Below are positions 1 to 12,413 of a stretch of 64,000 bases of DNA, in pieces. This DNA comes from Arthrinium phaeospermum. Its lineage: Eukaryota > Ascomycota > Sordariomycetes > Amphisphaeriales > Apiosporaceae. The notes beneath the pieces were generated by a model. It ran no database searches. It was not told the DNA's origin and saw only the letters and a list, made by a program, of their open reading frames with translations. The stretch's first letter is position 1, and every line of letters starts with the position of its first letter. The translations under genes and the position numbers were made by a program. The stretch lies in NCBI GenBank assembly GCA_006503535.1, contig QYRS01000004.1:2356001-2420000 (forward strand), in the 5' to 3' direction.

Positions 1-912
1 CATGAGATCCCAGCGTTTTATCTCTCGACGGAGTGTGTTTGACTTACATGAATTCTCGGCTCAGGCGTAATGCCGTCGCTACGAGCGGGTCGTCTACCGA
101 TGCTGTCCTTATGCCGAACACGATTGTCAACATGTTGTTGAGAGAGCAGCGTCCAGCAAAGGGCTGAGGGTTGACCAGTGCGGTGCCGCCTTGACTCGCC
201 TCCAGGAGGCAGTTGACCATGTCGTTGGCCTCTCTGTCAAAGACTGCGGTGAACTTGCTGACGGCCTTTTGCTGCAGCCAAGCATTCGCGATGCGGCGAT
301 GCTTCCGCCTGTGTTTCTTCTGGTCAGTTCTTCCACCTAAGTATCTTGCTTTTCTTCCATGTTGAGAAGATGGGGTGGGTGCATAATTACCATGTATCAT
401 TGTATGGCGTGGTAGTGATTCCCCGGCCGGCCAAAATGTGCTGGCTCTTGATATACATCTCTTTGCGGGACGAAAATATGGACCCGTTTGCTACCAGTAG
501 ATCCTTGGCAACCTCCGCGCTGGAGATGACGACGACATGTTGGTTGCCCAGCCAGATGGAGTAGAGGGGACCGAACTTTTCAGCCCATCGGCTCAGGGTG
601 AGCTCGGGATAATGCGTCAGAAATGGGAATGAGCCTGCGCATGGGTTAATTGTGCTGAGCGTTGGATTCGATTTCAAAGTAGGTATGTATTCTGGGGTAT
701 GAATGGGCCTTACCAAGTATCGGGAGGCCCCTTGGCCCTCTTGGGACCGGATAATACACGGCCTTGTTGACTATGAGGTACGCAGATAGGAATAGAATGA
801 AGGATAATGCAGAGCCCGTCCACAGGGCCGTCGGAGACCAAGTTCTGGCATCGTGATAGCCCTGTGTTATGTTGGCTGTGGAGACAGCGAAGACGCTTTC
901 GAACTTCTCCAT
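1..912 (-). CDS. Cytochrome P450 monooxygenase, N-terminal part (runs off left edge)
   Basis: Three exons are visible: 912-714, 634-391 and 308-48; a donor (GTAAGT) at 47 starts an intron whose acceptor lies outside the window. About 235 residues are present. A membrane anchor (about residues 30-50) is followed by the proline-rich hinge PRGPRGLPILG, then a substrate-recognition region and the helix C motif WRKHRRIANAW, the usual W-R-x-x-R that contacts the haem. This supports an ER-anchored, haem-thiolate monooxygenase fed by cytochrome P450 reductase. The haem-binding Cys region is outside the window, so family and substrate cannot be named. Exon 2 to exon 3 joins as TG/G, giving the W of the helix C motif, which fixes that intron. 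A TATA-like box lies about 90 bases upstream of the ATG. Confidence 0.85.
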
Positions 913-2744
913 TGGGTACTATAGAGATGACGGTGGTTGCATGTAGCAATGTGGCAACTACTCGCCAAGGGATTGTACTAAAGGGAGGTGATGTATGATG
1001 ATATTTATAGTAGATATTTGCAGCCAGGAATGCGGACCAGCCGGCAGTGTTTGCTTATCTGTGCTGTCCCATCTGCCGGGTTCCTCTTACCGGACATACT
1101 TACTCCCTAACGTCCTTTGCTAAGTCCTGGGCTTGAGATGTCATGATCGTTCCACGTCAAGCAACTAGATTCTGCGAGTTACCTTGGGTAATTGGAACGT
1201 CGTTCGGTGCGTGCCGTGCGGACGGGACTGGCTGCTTCCCACGCATCCACCACCCGCAGCTTTTTCAAACCTACCTTGACTCAGGGAGTCAGCTCTAGAC
1301 CAATAGGGCCGCCTGGATCAGCATGTGTATAAAACGTCAGTTTCTTTCAAGTACCAAGAGATTGAGCTTCTCCACTTGGACTATCACGAAAGACAACGTC
1401 AACGGGGGCACGGAAGTTGTGGTACGACGGTGGGATGCACTTAATAGTATATGGGAGGGTCGGGGGCAGTTGGACTAGTAAACTGGGTCAAATGGACGGA
1501 TAGGCGGACACTGACTCTTGTTCTTCAACCGTGGGCTTCATCAAGTAATGCTGTTTTCAAAGGTGCTTATACTTGACAAGGGCAGCAAGGGCTTGGTTAT
1601 GGTTCAGATAATAATCGACCATGGCACTTCTGCGGGCTCTGGTATTCCTGCTCTCGCCAGAGGGGTAACAAGTAAGATTTGCTTGTATACACGAGGCTTG
1701 GCATGTTATGGCAGGTACGATCTCTTAACGACTTCACTGAGCCGCCATCCAGCCCAGAACAACTTGATCAGGCTGCGGGTCGAGGAAGCACATACTGCCG
1801 GAAAAGCAACCCGTCGACAACAAGTACAACCTGTATACCGGATTTGACGTGCTGTCAAGGAGCTAGGATCGAGGCGAAAAGTTAGGTATGCCAAGAAAAA
1901 AAGGTACCGCGCTAATCTCGGGAAGTTCTTCCCAAATCCGGAAGCAGGTCTGGGCGCAGGCCTGGACGTCGTTGCTAATTTGTGTTATGTACTTACTTTT
2001 ACTCGTAGGATGTCCCCTCCTTCTTTTCAACAAACACCGGGGAAAGGGCCGACTGGGACTCAAACCTAGAATCTCCTGATTTACCGAAGATATGTACCGC
2101 GTTAAGTGATCGCAATCAGAGGCCGTTCCGACGCTTTATCATTGCCTACTTGGCACCTTAGACAGAGGAAAGTTCCGGACTCCCCAACCGTTTGGCTTGC
2201 CTAGCGTCTCATGCAAGGGTCCACCGTAGCAAATTGATCACTCCGAGGCCCGCGACGAGATCCGTTCTGGTCCTTGTTACTGAACCCGGCCGGTGGATGC
2301 TAAGGTTTGCAGGGTTTTTACGGACCCGGGTTGGGTATTTCGACTCGGACTCGACCCGGGGCAGCCCCCGACGGTAAATCGCGAATCTGGTTTCAGGCAC
2401 CACTCCGCGCGAAGCTGGGGCTGTCAACTCGGGCAGCGATCAACATCATCAGACTATTGTATATTGTATAGGGCACGAGATCTATGTGTGCTCAGGCAAT
2501 CCTGGACAATCACTGCTCTCCTCCCCCTTCCCCTCTGAAACCACCGTGCCCTTCGTTATGGATCTAGGTCCTGCAGGAGCATCATTCAGGAAACAAGATC
2601 GCTATCTGCTATCCCTCGGCCTCGCCCTTGGAAGTATTTCAACAATGGAGCGTGTCTTCGATCCATTCCCACCGGCGGTTCCTGTTCTTTGCTAGAATCA
2701 ATCCTTCCCATATTTCCACCAGGGCAGCCAAGACATCATTCGCC
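913..2744. other. Intergenic, P450 to rhodopsin-like gene
   Basis: Holds the P450 promoter and the leader of the rhodopsin-like gene. Open frames here are short, lack family motifs and mostly lack ATG starts. A tRNA-like remnant on the minus strand lies around 2035-2105 (see findings). Nothing else recognised. Confidence 0.6.
1002..1009 (-). promoter_or_regulatory. TATA-like box of the P450 gene
   Basis: On the minus strand the sequence reads TATAAATA, about 90 bases upstream of the P450 start codon at 912. Position and sequence fit a core promoter; this is inference from sequence only. Confidence 0.4.
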
Positions 2745-4320
2745 ATGGACGTGGACGCGGCAGCACAAGCTGCACAGGCTGCAGCGGCCATGCAGGCGGC
2801 CATATTGGCTGCTGTACACGCCGCCATCACCGAGATCTGGACCCTTTACGCCTTTGGTAGCTGCCTCATCATCTGTCGCTTATTCGTCCGCATCAAGATG
2901 GTGGGATTCCGGGGTCTCCAGCCAGATGACTATATCGTGGTCTGGGTCTTTGTGAGTAAACGTCGTCCAACATACACTCATACCCCGTTTCATGACATGG
3001 AAGACTTACCTAGATAATTTCGTACCAGATCATCTACACGTCCGTTTCAGTCGTTGGTCATGTCCTGATCCTCGACGCCCAGGGCCATCATACGTCACAA
3101 CTCAGTCCGCAGGATCGGATAAACCTGCCCAAGTCCGATTACGCAATATACGAGTATGGCACCAAACTATTCTTGGTGGGCGAGACGCTGTATATGGGCA
3201 TAGTCTGGTCGCTTAAGCTGTGTATGGCCTTCTTTTACCGCCGTCTCGTACGTGGCCTATGGACGGAGAAGTTTATCCTACCACTTATCGCTGGAATCGG
3301 AGCTACAGGCATAGCCGGCATTCTCACCGTCTATACCACTTGTGTGCCTACCACCAAGATGTGGCAGATCCTGCCAGACCCAGGACGTTCGTATTCACCC
3401 TCCATAGTGTCCTTTGTTCTCCATCTGACAGCATTACCTAGACCTCTGTGTGCCACAGAACCCTTGGGTCATGGTCACCGTCCTGTGTCTGAATCTGGCG
3501 ACGGATTTGTGTATCTTGAGCTTGCCTATCCCGGTACGAGTTGTCTCCCCCCTCCGGTTTTAGGGCTCTCTTCGACTGGACAGCGCTGACGTGGAAATCA
3601 GGTTCTGGCCAAGATGCAAACAACCGCAGTCCGCAAGACGGGTCTGGTTTTCCTCTTTGGTCTTGGCGCCTTTACCATGGTTGCCGCCGTTCTTCGCATT
3701 GTCTCCATCTTCGTCGTAAGTTTTCGACGCCACCACGGCCGACTCAGTGTCACACGAGGTTAAGTTTGCTAATTAAAACGGTACAGCTTCAACAAGAAAG
3801 CGCTGGCGCGCTGTGGTCCATCCGCGAGGACTTCATTGCGGTTGTCGTGACCCAGGCGCCGATGGTGTACCCCCTGTTCGGGCGCAAGTTTTGGACGGCG
3901 GCGTACGGCAGCGGCAGCGGTAGTGCCAGCAAGGGGGGCTCATACTACAAGCAGAAGGATGGCCCGGGCGAGAGCCACGAGCTCAGATCTGGCACGCAGT
4001 CGAAGAAGGCCAAAGACCCTTACAGCCTGACGCAGCTGGGCATCACCCAGGTCGGCGGATCGGAGAGCCAAGAGGAGATGATCGAGCCTCCGAACCAGGC
4101 TGATGCCGCTGCCATCGCCGCTGCCGCCGCCAATGCGAATAACCGGAGCCCGAATTTCTCCCGGACCCTTTCCGTCTCTAGAGAAGGGAGATCCCCGGCA
4201 AGGCGCCACGACAACAAGGTGGTAGTGGTGCAGCAGACGGTCATGACATCGGTCTCAGCCCGGCAACAGGAGTTTGAGGCCCAAGAGCGGCGCAGGATGC
4301 AGCAGCCTTGGGATGCCTGA
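2745..4320 (+). CDS. Rhodopsin-like seven-helix integral membrane protein (fungal SAT4/PTH11-related family)
   Basis: Five exons: 2745-2951, 3029-3386, 3442-3533, 3602-3715, 3787-4320; 434 residues. The ATG has a strong context (CGCCATGG); longer in-frame reading upstream also exists but is less likely. After an Ala/Gln-rich start come TM1 (about 28-48), the family motif GLQPDDYIVVW (DD at the start of TM2), and further hydrophobic helices up to residue about 257. PDPG before a Cys-containing loop and PWVMVTVLCLNLATDLCIL are also family-like. The C-terminal about 175 residues are hydrophilic, with a Gly/Ser patch, an Ala-rich patch and a Ser/Arg patch, likely cytosolic. The family is widespread in fungi and mostly uncharacterised; some relatives are surface-sensing receptors. 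The donor of intron 2 is GTTCGT, non-consensus, so that junction is less sure. Confidence 0.8.
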
Positions 4321-5211
4321 AAAGGGATGTAATGTTATTCTGGCTGAGGGGTCTTCTGGGTGGATCGATCTGTATTCACTATATCAATGTACTTATTACA
4401 AATAAATTGGCGCGTACATAATCTGCTACGATTGATCACCCATTCTTGTCTTATGTCTTCCCGTCTGTTCTCATAGGCCCTACTACTCTCTGTTCCCTTT
4501 GAAGATCTTGGTCTCGATTGTAGCAAGCAGACCCGTTGGCAGCCCGAGCGAGACTCCTTGTTGCTTTTGCGGGGTCGTCGCGAACGTGAAGGAGCGACCC
4601 TTGTAAAAAAAAAGTCAATTTACGCGAGTCAAGCCGCGCCCTCAAGATTGCCCACGGCCGACCTGATGAGACGTTGGTCCCTGTGTCGAGTCCTGAACCT
4701 GGCGATCCACCTTTCTCGAAGCGGTCCAACTGGCGTCCAGACCATGCTCTAATACGGTTCACGAGTAACCAGGGTAACGCCGTAGAAACAGAGCGAGACG
4801 GCAAGGGGCGGGAGGGACGGGAGACCCTGTGGCGGAGAAATTAAAGACGATATTTCCTTCTCCGGCCAGCTTCTGCCTTTTCGACTAGGTATTTCACATG
4901 TGCTCCAGCCGATTCCAGCACCTCGGTTTTCGGCCAGCTTTTGGTAATTTCAAGACCTCGTGGGCGTGCACCGTACGGACGTCGGGGATCGAGCGCGAGT
5001 GACGCCACAATTCAGCAGCTGACGGGGACACTATCAGATTGGCCAGTCTCGTCTAGACGGAAAGTTGAAAAAGCTCATGTACTTTTATTTCATACTCGTG
5101 AGACAGAATGGTAAGCTCGCATCCGAACTGGGCTGTTGAGTGATAACCAATTTTAACTAGAACTCGGTGTAACTACAGTGACCCCAGTTCATCCAGAGAG
5201 AGATATCAAGC
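4321..5211. other. Intergenic between convergent genes
   Basis: The 3' ends of the rhodopsin-like gene (+) and the nitrilase gene (-) face each other here. Only short open frames without motifs are present. I see no RNA gene or repeat. Confidence 0.6.
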
Positions 5212-6296
5212 TTATTTGTCCTTCACGTGTGTCTTCATGTTCTTGTCAACCCCCAGCCACAGCAAATCAGGTCTGCTGTAATGGCCGCAAAGATCGAGGA
5301 ACGACTTCGATCCGATAATCTGGTCGAGGTCCAGATCCGCATAGACAATGCCCTCTTCCGTCGCAGGAATATCCTCCGAAAGCTTACGGCCATCGGGTCC
5401 GAAGACGGCGGAGCAGCCGCCCCCAGGCGTCGCCATAAGCAAACCGGTCGACGTCTTCATTCTCTCGATACCTTTGTTGCTCAGCACCGTCGAGGTATGC
5501 AATACGAAAGTCTGGGACTCGATGGCATATGTTCTCGAGAGGGTTTCAATACCTAGAGAAAGATCAGATTTCAAAATTCCCGACATCTAGCAGACGGGGA
5601 AAGAGAACACGTACCCTCGCGCGACATGGAATAGAGTTCCGGACCCTGGTGAGGGTAGACAGGTGGCCATGCCGCCACGTGAATCTGCTCCCGCTGCGAG
5701 CACGTGTAGTACTTCAGCAACGGCTGGCAGTGCTCCCAGCACGACAAGGCGCCAACGCGGCCGACGGAGGTGTCGGCCACGCTGTCGAGGCACTCGGCCG
5801 AGGCGTCACCAAAAACGCTGCGCTCCGCGTGGGTAGCCTTGATCTTGGACCGGGCCGCCAAGATCTCGCCGTCCTCGGCGCCGATGATGGCCTGCGAGAT
5901 GTAGAGGGAGTTGTTCCGGTTCTCGCTAAAGCCCAGGACCACGACGATCTGGTGCTGGGCCGCACAGGCCCGGATGCGGTCCATCTGGGCCGACGAGATG
6001 ACGAGCGAGTTCTTGGTGTAGGGCACGATCATCGTCGGGTCCACTGGCCGATCCCTGGAGTCAGCCCCCCATGTTAGCAAATACCTGGTTTTGGAGGACG
6101 TGCTCCGGGAGTCGGGAATAAGTTACCAAATCCACGCTGGGTAGCCGGGGATCCAACATTCGGGAAACGAGATCAGACGTGCGCCGTACGAAGCGGCTTC
6201 GGCAATCAATTTGCACGTCTTCTCTACGCCAGCCTCCAGGTCGAGCCATTCAGGCTCGGCCTGTGTGACGGCAACGCGCAGCGGGATCTTGGCCAT
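5212..6296 (-). CDS. Nitrilase (carbon-nitrogen hydrolase superfamily)
   Basis: Three exons: 6296-6127, 6054-5615, 5552-5212; 316 residues, within the usual range for fungal nitrilases. It should convert organic nitriles to carboxylic acids and ammonia through a cysteine thioester. The catalytic triad is visible: Glu46 in [15 protein letters not shown], Lys129 in [15 protein letters not shown], and Cys162 in LSCWEH. The ERxVFGD and CWEH signatures place it in the nitrilase branch proper, not amidases or biotinidases. Nitrilases and cyanide hydratases share these motifs, so the substrate (aliphatic, aryl or HCN) cannot be read from sequence. Exons join as TG/G (Trp57-Asp58) and G/GT. The C-terminus is short and ends KTHVKDK. 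No signal peptide, so cytosolic. Confidence 0.9.
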
Positions 6297-7959
6297 GTTG
6301 ATGATGTTCAGGCGGGGTCACTTATGTCGGCAGTGCTGTGTAGATGAGCAGTGTGGTGATGAATTCAGCGGCTTCCACCCGAATGCGCTGACCTACTGAT
6401 GAACGGCTAGGCTTTGTGTTATATACTCATTTGAGAAAGCTGCGTGCGCGGCTTTAATCTCGGCCTTCTCTGCCTATTGGGTATGGACACGATATGCATC
6501 AATGCAAATCGGTTCGCATTGGGAATCTCCCGCCAGGGGTGGCCGCTGTCTCATGACTCGTACCAAGCCGGTGGGAGGCTCGGCCGCGTACGTGACTCGA
6601 GTGAACGCCTGATGATGAAGTTTAATAAGAGGACCTGAGGCCGTGAGGAATCGAAGAAGTAATTACATAGCTCAAACATACCGCGCGTAATAGCACTGTA
6701 CAGGGGGTGAGACGTTGCTCATATGTAGTAGTATTGAGATGGGGACGGGAAGGAAGGAGGGAAGGGTTGTCCTGGCCGCTCTGACCAACCAACAAACAGG
6801 TCCCCGCCAGTGGGGCTTATCGAAATCCCGGCGGCACGGGAAGACCCTACCGACCACGGTAAGTCCCGCCTGTCCTCGGAGTCCAAGGCAAGATCGGGTC
6901 CGCATGTCAATCGAGCGTGTTACTAACCCTTGTTCAGTCGAATCAACCGAGCACGAATTGAGAGCCTGCCTGGCCAGAGATGGCTTGATGGATACGTGTC
7001 TGTTCCGTGGAAAAGCCGCCGTCCCGAGTGTAGCCGGGAGACTCGAATGTTGACAATCCACCTGGTCCCCTGGTTTGTCCGCACTCTTGCCGGCAACTCG
7101 TATCGCGTGGATTGGACCTACCCTCCTCTTTAGCGATCCGGCTCTGAGTACCCTGGAAGAAGAACCCGTTGCGGAAGCTGTGTCCTTGGATGGTATTTGC
7201 GCGTTGCGCAGAAGCTGTCGAATCAAGGGGACAAGAGGGGATTGAAGACAAGTTGGTCATGGAACCGGCAAAATAAACCAAACAGAAAAGATAGACGATA
7301 GATGATCCGACTTGACGTCTATAGGGGCAGATTTGGGACTTACTATAGGATTTTGGTTTCCAGGGCGCTCAAGAGCCCTACTGTTGCAGGTACCATTGGT
7401 CTTCAGAAAGGAATACTCGAGAAGTAAGTATACGAGCTACCCCTATTTGAATATCCAATGGCCCAGGTCAATAGGGGTATGGCTCGTGTTTTTCCTATGC
7501 CGTGCGACACTTTTCTTCTTCCTATCCAGAGAATACCAGGAATGCACGAGGTGATTATCACCTAAGTATGGTAATATACACTGAAAGACGTCAGGTGCAC
7601 GTTGCTATAGCTAGACGGGGCGGATATAGAAGAGAGGTTCTGATTGAGCCAATCAACGGGGGGCGTTATAGTCAGCACGTGATATTCCACCTTGAAGCGC
7701 GGATTGACGTAAGCTAAACTATCAAAGCTCGGACCACAGCACCAAAATCCGACCGCGTCAGTGCGCCACAAAGCTTCACAGGAAGGAAGCTCGATTGGCG
7801 TTTCATATATCGTATGGGGTAGGCGAGCTCTCGTATGACTTGCAGCCCAGCTACCTCACGCGACTCGAGATAACATGCCCATGTGCACTCATTCTACTTA
7901 GGATTCCTTGAAGAGGTCTATTCACTGCGAGTTCTACGAGGTTGAGATTGCTATCCACA
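6297..7959. other. Divergent intergenic region
   Basis: Shared upstream region of the nitrilase (-) and the 1,404-residue protein gene (+). A 184-codon open frame on the minus strand (7226-6672) and its overlapping frames show no domain, no low-complexity bias and no splice logic, and are treated as chance. Nothing else recognised. Confidence 0.55.
6419..6425 (-). promoter_or_regulatory. TATA-like box of the nitrilase gene
   Basis: The minus strand reads TATATAA, about 125 bases upstream of the ATG at 6296. Confidence 0.35.
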
Positions 7960-10900
7960 ATGGCATCCGAGTCTGCGGTGTGCCAGGCCCTAAACCTGTC
8001 CGATGGACAGGCCTGCAAGGAGGCGGCTACAGTATCCAACAACCTGTTCTGCAGGTTCCACGCAAAGCAGTGCTATGGCCTTTACAAAGGATACAAACGT
8101 CGCAATCTGAAGCTTGACACGCTTTCGGAGCAGGCTCCAGCATATCTCCAGCATGCCGATGTCCCGCTCGCCAACGATGACTTTGACAAGGTGGAGGACG
8201 AGGGTGTGCTCAAGGACATCCACAACCACCTTTTCAAGCTATACGTGCTCCTAGGCAAGGTCATCGACGCGAGGAAGTTGCACCACAGACACTTCTACCC
8301 CCTGACCCTGGACTACGGCCACCAAGCCTACCTGGATGGCCTGACCAACCGGCGGCATGTGGTCCTGCGCGCTCTGGAGCGCGTGGAGAAGCGTACGGCC
8401 GAGGCCCTTTACGACAAGGAGAGGTGGTTTGACTGGGTCCGCGAGGTCCAGGAGGACGACGAGGTCAACCGCGAGAAGGAGCAGAAGCGCGTCAAGGCGG
8501 AAGCTGCCATGTTCCGCCGCCACTACCAGAAGGTCCAAGCCCGGCTCCAGGCCAAGCGCCAGAAGGACGAGAAGAAGCGCCAGGACGCCTACCTGGAGGC
8601 TGTGTACCAAGAGCGCCGGGCCTCCACGAGTCCCGACGAGGAGGAAGACATCGAGGACTGGGATCCTATCGAAGATGGCGACGATCACCAACAATATATC
8701 GACCTTATCCGGCATTTCATGTGGCTGGAGCTTCTGGATGACAAGATTGAGCCAACCCCGAGTGCGGATCCCACGAATGGCGCGCCAGCGTCATCATCAA
8801 GTACTCAGCCGGCCTCTGTGGCGGATAGCTCCGCCAAGAAGTCGACAGCGAAGAAGAAATCGAAACCAAAGGCAACCAAACCCGACGCCAACTCCCAGGC
8901 GAAACAACCGATTGGTCACGACAAAACGCCGGATGACAAAAAGGAGAACATGGGCGGCCAAGACATGGTGTTAGCCATGACTGTTGACGAGAACGACAAG
9001 AACACATACGAGCCGCAAAAGGCCAATGTCGAGACAGAATCCGAGCTAAGGACAAGACGTAAGTATTTGGTCTTACCCAGCTTCATTTTTTACTTCTTCT
9101 TTTTCTGACCTGAAATCATCCTTATAGTCGAGTCTGGGGTCAAGAGAAATTTGAAAGACGTAGAGGGGCCAATGATCGTGGGGACTCTGCAGAACCCCTT
9201 CGAAACCCTCGAACGAATAGCTCCGATGACCGCAGACGAAATCGCCGAGGTGATTCGCGATATCAAGGAGATTAAGCAACTCCTATTTTGTCGAATCCTG
9301 CTTTCACACACGGCTTTGTTGCCGAAAGCACTCAAGGCAAACAGTATCCAGGAGTTCTTGGAGGACCCCGAGATTGTCGATGCCGATCTTCGAGACTTGT
9401 GCCTGAAACTTGAACGACCTACTCTGCAGGACCTCCGTGACGCTTGCGCTGATCTCTTCAGGGGCGACGAGCCGGAGGAGGAAGACCAAGAGGAAGCAGA
9501 AGAGGAACAAGAGACTCTTGAGGAGATCCTGATGCGCCAGAGGCGTCACGGACATCTCTCGGACCCTTATGCGATGTTTGACAAGTTCTCCAAAGTGTTA
9601 CCAACCTTAGAGGGGTCAGAGGCGAAAGACGATGTCGAGCCGCCCCCGGAGCAAACAGACCGCAAAATGAAGATCCGAGTATGTGGACAGAGTATCTGGA
9701 ACTATGCCAGTGAGAAGTCTATGTCTCGAAGTGGTTGGCTACATTTCTCTATCATGGCGAAAGATTGCCAGTTCAAGCACGCCCTGGAGCTTTGCCGCAA
9801 CTGGGACGAATTTTCTGAGCTGAACTTCTTATGCCAATGGCAATACTTCCCAGCTTCAAACTGGGTGAACGCTGGATCCGACAAACTCATCAGTCAACTA
9901 AACGAACTTGTGAGTGGTTTTCCCCTAGAAGCATGCGGTTCCGAGTGTTAACTTCAAGATAGAACTTCTTTCCATATTTCAGGGACCTCACTGCCATGCG
10001 GAGGACACACCACAACGAAGTGGGGAACCGCCAGCGTGGTGTGAGGCGACAGCACAGCATGGTTGAGACTCGCAACGTCATCGTCGGTCATATGAAACGA
10101 AACGATTCGGTGACGCGCCGCTTTATCCAGTACTGTATCATGCGAGCAGGAGAACTACTCATCATGGTCCGTGACGGTAAAACCGGCGAGGTGATTACCT
10201 CGCCGGAGGAAAACCAACTTTGGACATGGCGAGAGAAACACGGAGTCGGACGAGCTAACAAATCCGAATGGACTAACATACTTGAAGTTGGACCCTCATA
10301 CTTTTTCAAAGTTGAGATGCTTCGGGATTTCTATTTGAACTTTGACGATTATTATGAGGTCTGGATCTGGGACTTCAAACCGGGAGAACGCCCCATCGTA
10401 CTGTACAACACCATTGTCGAGGTAACGTTGCCGAGCTTGTTGACAACTAAAACTGCGGCTAACAGTCCTTAGGATCTTCGGAAGGCTGCTCGTATGACCA
10501 AGCTTTCAGATATGTACATGAACAAGGAGAAGTTCCTGCGCAGCATAACCCGCGAGGAAGACACACAGAGGATGCGGTCCATCAAGCCAGGGGAGCAAGT
10601 CAAGAGCATGTGGGATGTTGTCACAGACCCAAGCAACATGTACGCTGTATGGGACGAGAAAGGCAACCAGGAGATTCACGACTCCGGTTCGCACGCTGGG
10701 CCGTCCAATCAGTTCTATTCCGAGGCCGATGTCGCGGAGGACATGGTCCTCTTCCCAGATGAGCTCGTCTCTGCGAAGCGCAACGTACCGTTCAAGGAGA
10801 TCACCAACCCCGTCACGGAAATGGAAGTGGGGAGCAAAACGTACCTTCAGTTCTTGGCCCGAAGGCTGAAGCAGTACAAACCAGCTAACAAAGAGTTGAC

Positions 10901-12413
10901 GGGTTCGGAATACAGTTCTGATGATAGTGAATCGTCGAGTGTGGATGACATGGAGGATGAAATGGAGGATGAGAGGGAGCACATATGGAAGCTACCTCCA
11001 ATTTGGACGGTGGCTGAGCAGGAGGTGATGCCAAACGTTCGATCTTCGGAGAAGAAGCGACTCTTGGAAAGGACTGCGATGTATTTGGCGGAATTCAAGA
11101 GGGAGGAGAGCTTCCTCCACAGGTACAAGGCCGAGGAAGAGCGGGAAATCATGGACAGAGACCGCGGTATTGGTAATGGCCCGTTCAGCCCTTCACTGTG
11201 CCCCTTTCCTAATCCGCAACAATGCTAACGAGCAGTAGCTTTGAAACAAGGATTTCATCTAGGAGACCTCGAGCCTGGTGCACAGGAAAAGTACGACGTG
11301 TTCAAACGAATGATCGAGGCTATCCAGAATAGCGAGCCAGCAGGAAACACCGAAGAAATGTTCTGGTTCATTGTCAGGACCATGGACTGGCTCGACGTCA
11401 AAGCCGCATATACAAGCTATAACCATGATCAACAAGCCCCATGGCCACATTCGTTCATTGTCCAGGACCTTGTTCACGTAACAGCATGCATGGCCCCATT
11501 CTTCAGAAACATGGAGGCAGCGGGCCCGATCACCGCCTTCATGGATTCCGCAGCCGGCTCCGAGTTTCGAGAGTCTGCCCTGTTCCGACCACAGGAGCGT
11601 GCGCAGACGATACCCGATCGCCGGACGCGCACTGGCTTCCGGACGCGCCCCAAGTCTTTCTGGAAGGAATGGAACGCCATCTTAGAACACTGCAACCGCC
11701 GCCATAAATGGCACGTGGCGGAGTTCCCGATGGAATGGAGCATCGCCATTCGTCCGATCATCGCCAAGCTCTACAGAGCCGGTGTCATTGCCCCGGCTAA
11801 TGTCGAACCGCACCCAGCCATCGTACCTGGGTACGCCATTGCCAATACAGAGCCCCATCGCCCCGGCAAGCTGGACCTATTCATCGACTACACCGACCGC
11901 CAGGGCGCTGCGCAGATTAAGCAAGGTTGGGACAAGGGCATGTTGCGGCCGGACCAGTGGCCCGAACTGCTCCCCCTGGCCCGGGCATTCGCCGCGAAGC
12001 ATGGTTCTCAATCACGCTTCGCGGTGCTACGGCTGTGGTCGGCGCCGCATTTCTACCCGCTCATGATCGGGGAGCAGAACCGGCCCCTGTTCATGTTCCT
12101 GGACCCTATCGGCCGGACCTGGCAGTGGAAGCTCATCTGCAAGGACTTCATGGTCAGCGAGTGGAGCATGTACCACGCCACCGACCTGCGCGTCGAGCTG
12201 CTCCGGCGCCAGCTGGGGCCCGACCGCGTCCAGCATCGCGGCGAGGTCATCTTGGTCATGGGCACCGACGAGGCCGAGCTGTTCAGGAACGCCGTCGCGA
12301 TGACTTTTGCCATTCAGACGAAGCCGTGGTTGAGGGAAATTGATCTCTGGAAGAGCTTTATCAATGTGGACTTGGGGTTCCTTGAGGGGTTGGATCCTTA
12401 TTGGCTAGATTGA
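7960..12413 (+). CDS. Large conserved-looking protein of unknown function with N-terminal Cys/His cluster
   Basis: Five exons: 7960-9058, 9128-9909, 9963-10421, 10473-11172, 11239-12413; 1,404 residues. The ATG at 7960 has good context. The N-terminus has Cys8, Cys19, Cys31, His34 (C-x10-C-x11-C-x2-H) followed by QCYGLYKGYK, resembling the C3H-type potential DNA-binding segment of INO80D/KANSL2-like proteins; zinc binding is inference. Residues about 150-230 are highly charged and probably helical, followed by an acidic stretch and a Ser/Lys-rich linker. Exon 3 has an aromatic, well-folded-looking segment (SYFFKVEMLRDFYLNFDD, EVWIWDFKPG). Exon 4 has an acidic Ser/Asp/Glu stretch, exon 5 a compact region. 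I do not recognise the whole family. Alternative acceptors near 9962 and 9982 exist; only the one at 9962 keeps the frame. Confidence 0.75.

Noticed and set aside
6608..6640. Box C (TGATGA) and box D (CTGA) pair resembling a C/D snoRNA
   Set aside because: Only about 16 bases separate the boxes, too few for a guide RNA.
6672..7226. 184-codon minus-strand open frame between nitrilase and the 1,404-residue gene
   Set aside because: No domain, unusual amino-acid mix, overlaps other frames of similar length, no supporting splice sites.
11927..12343. 138-codon frame inside the last exon of the 1,404-residue gene, other frame
   Set aside because: Shadow of GC-rich coding sequence; Arg/Pro/His-rich and starting inside a proven exon.
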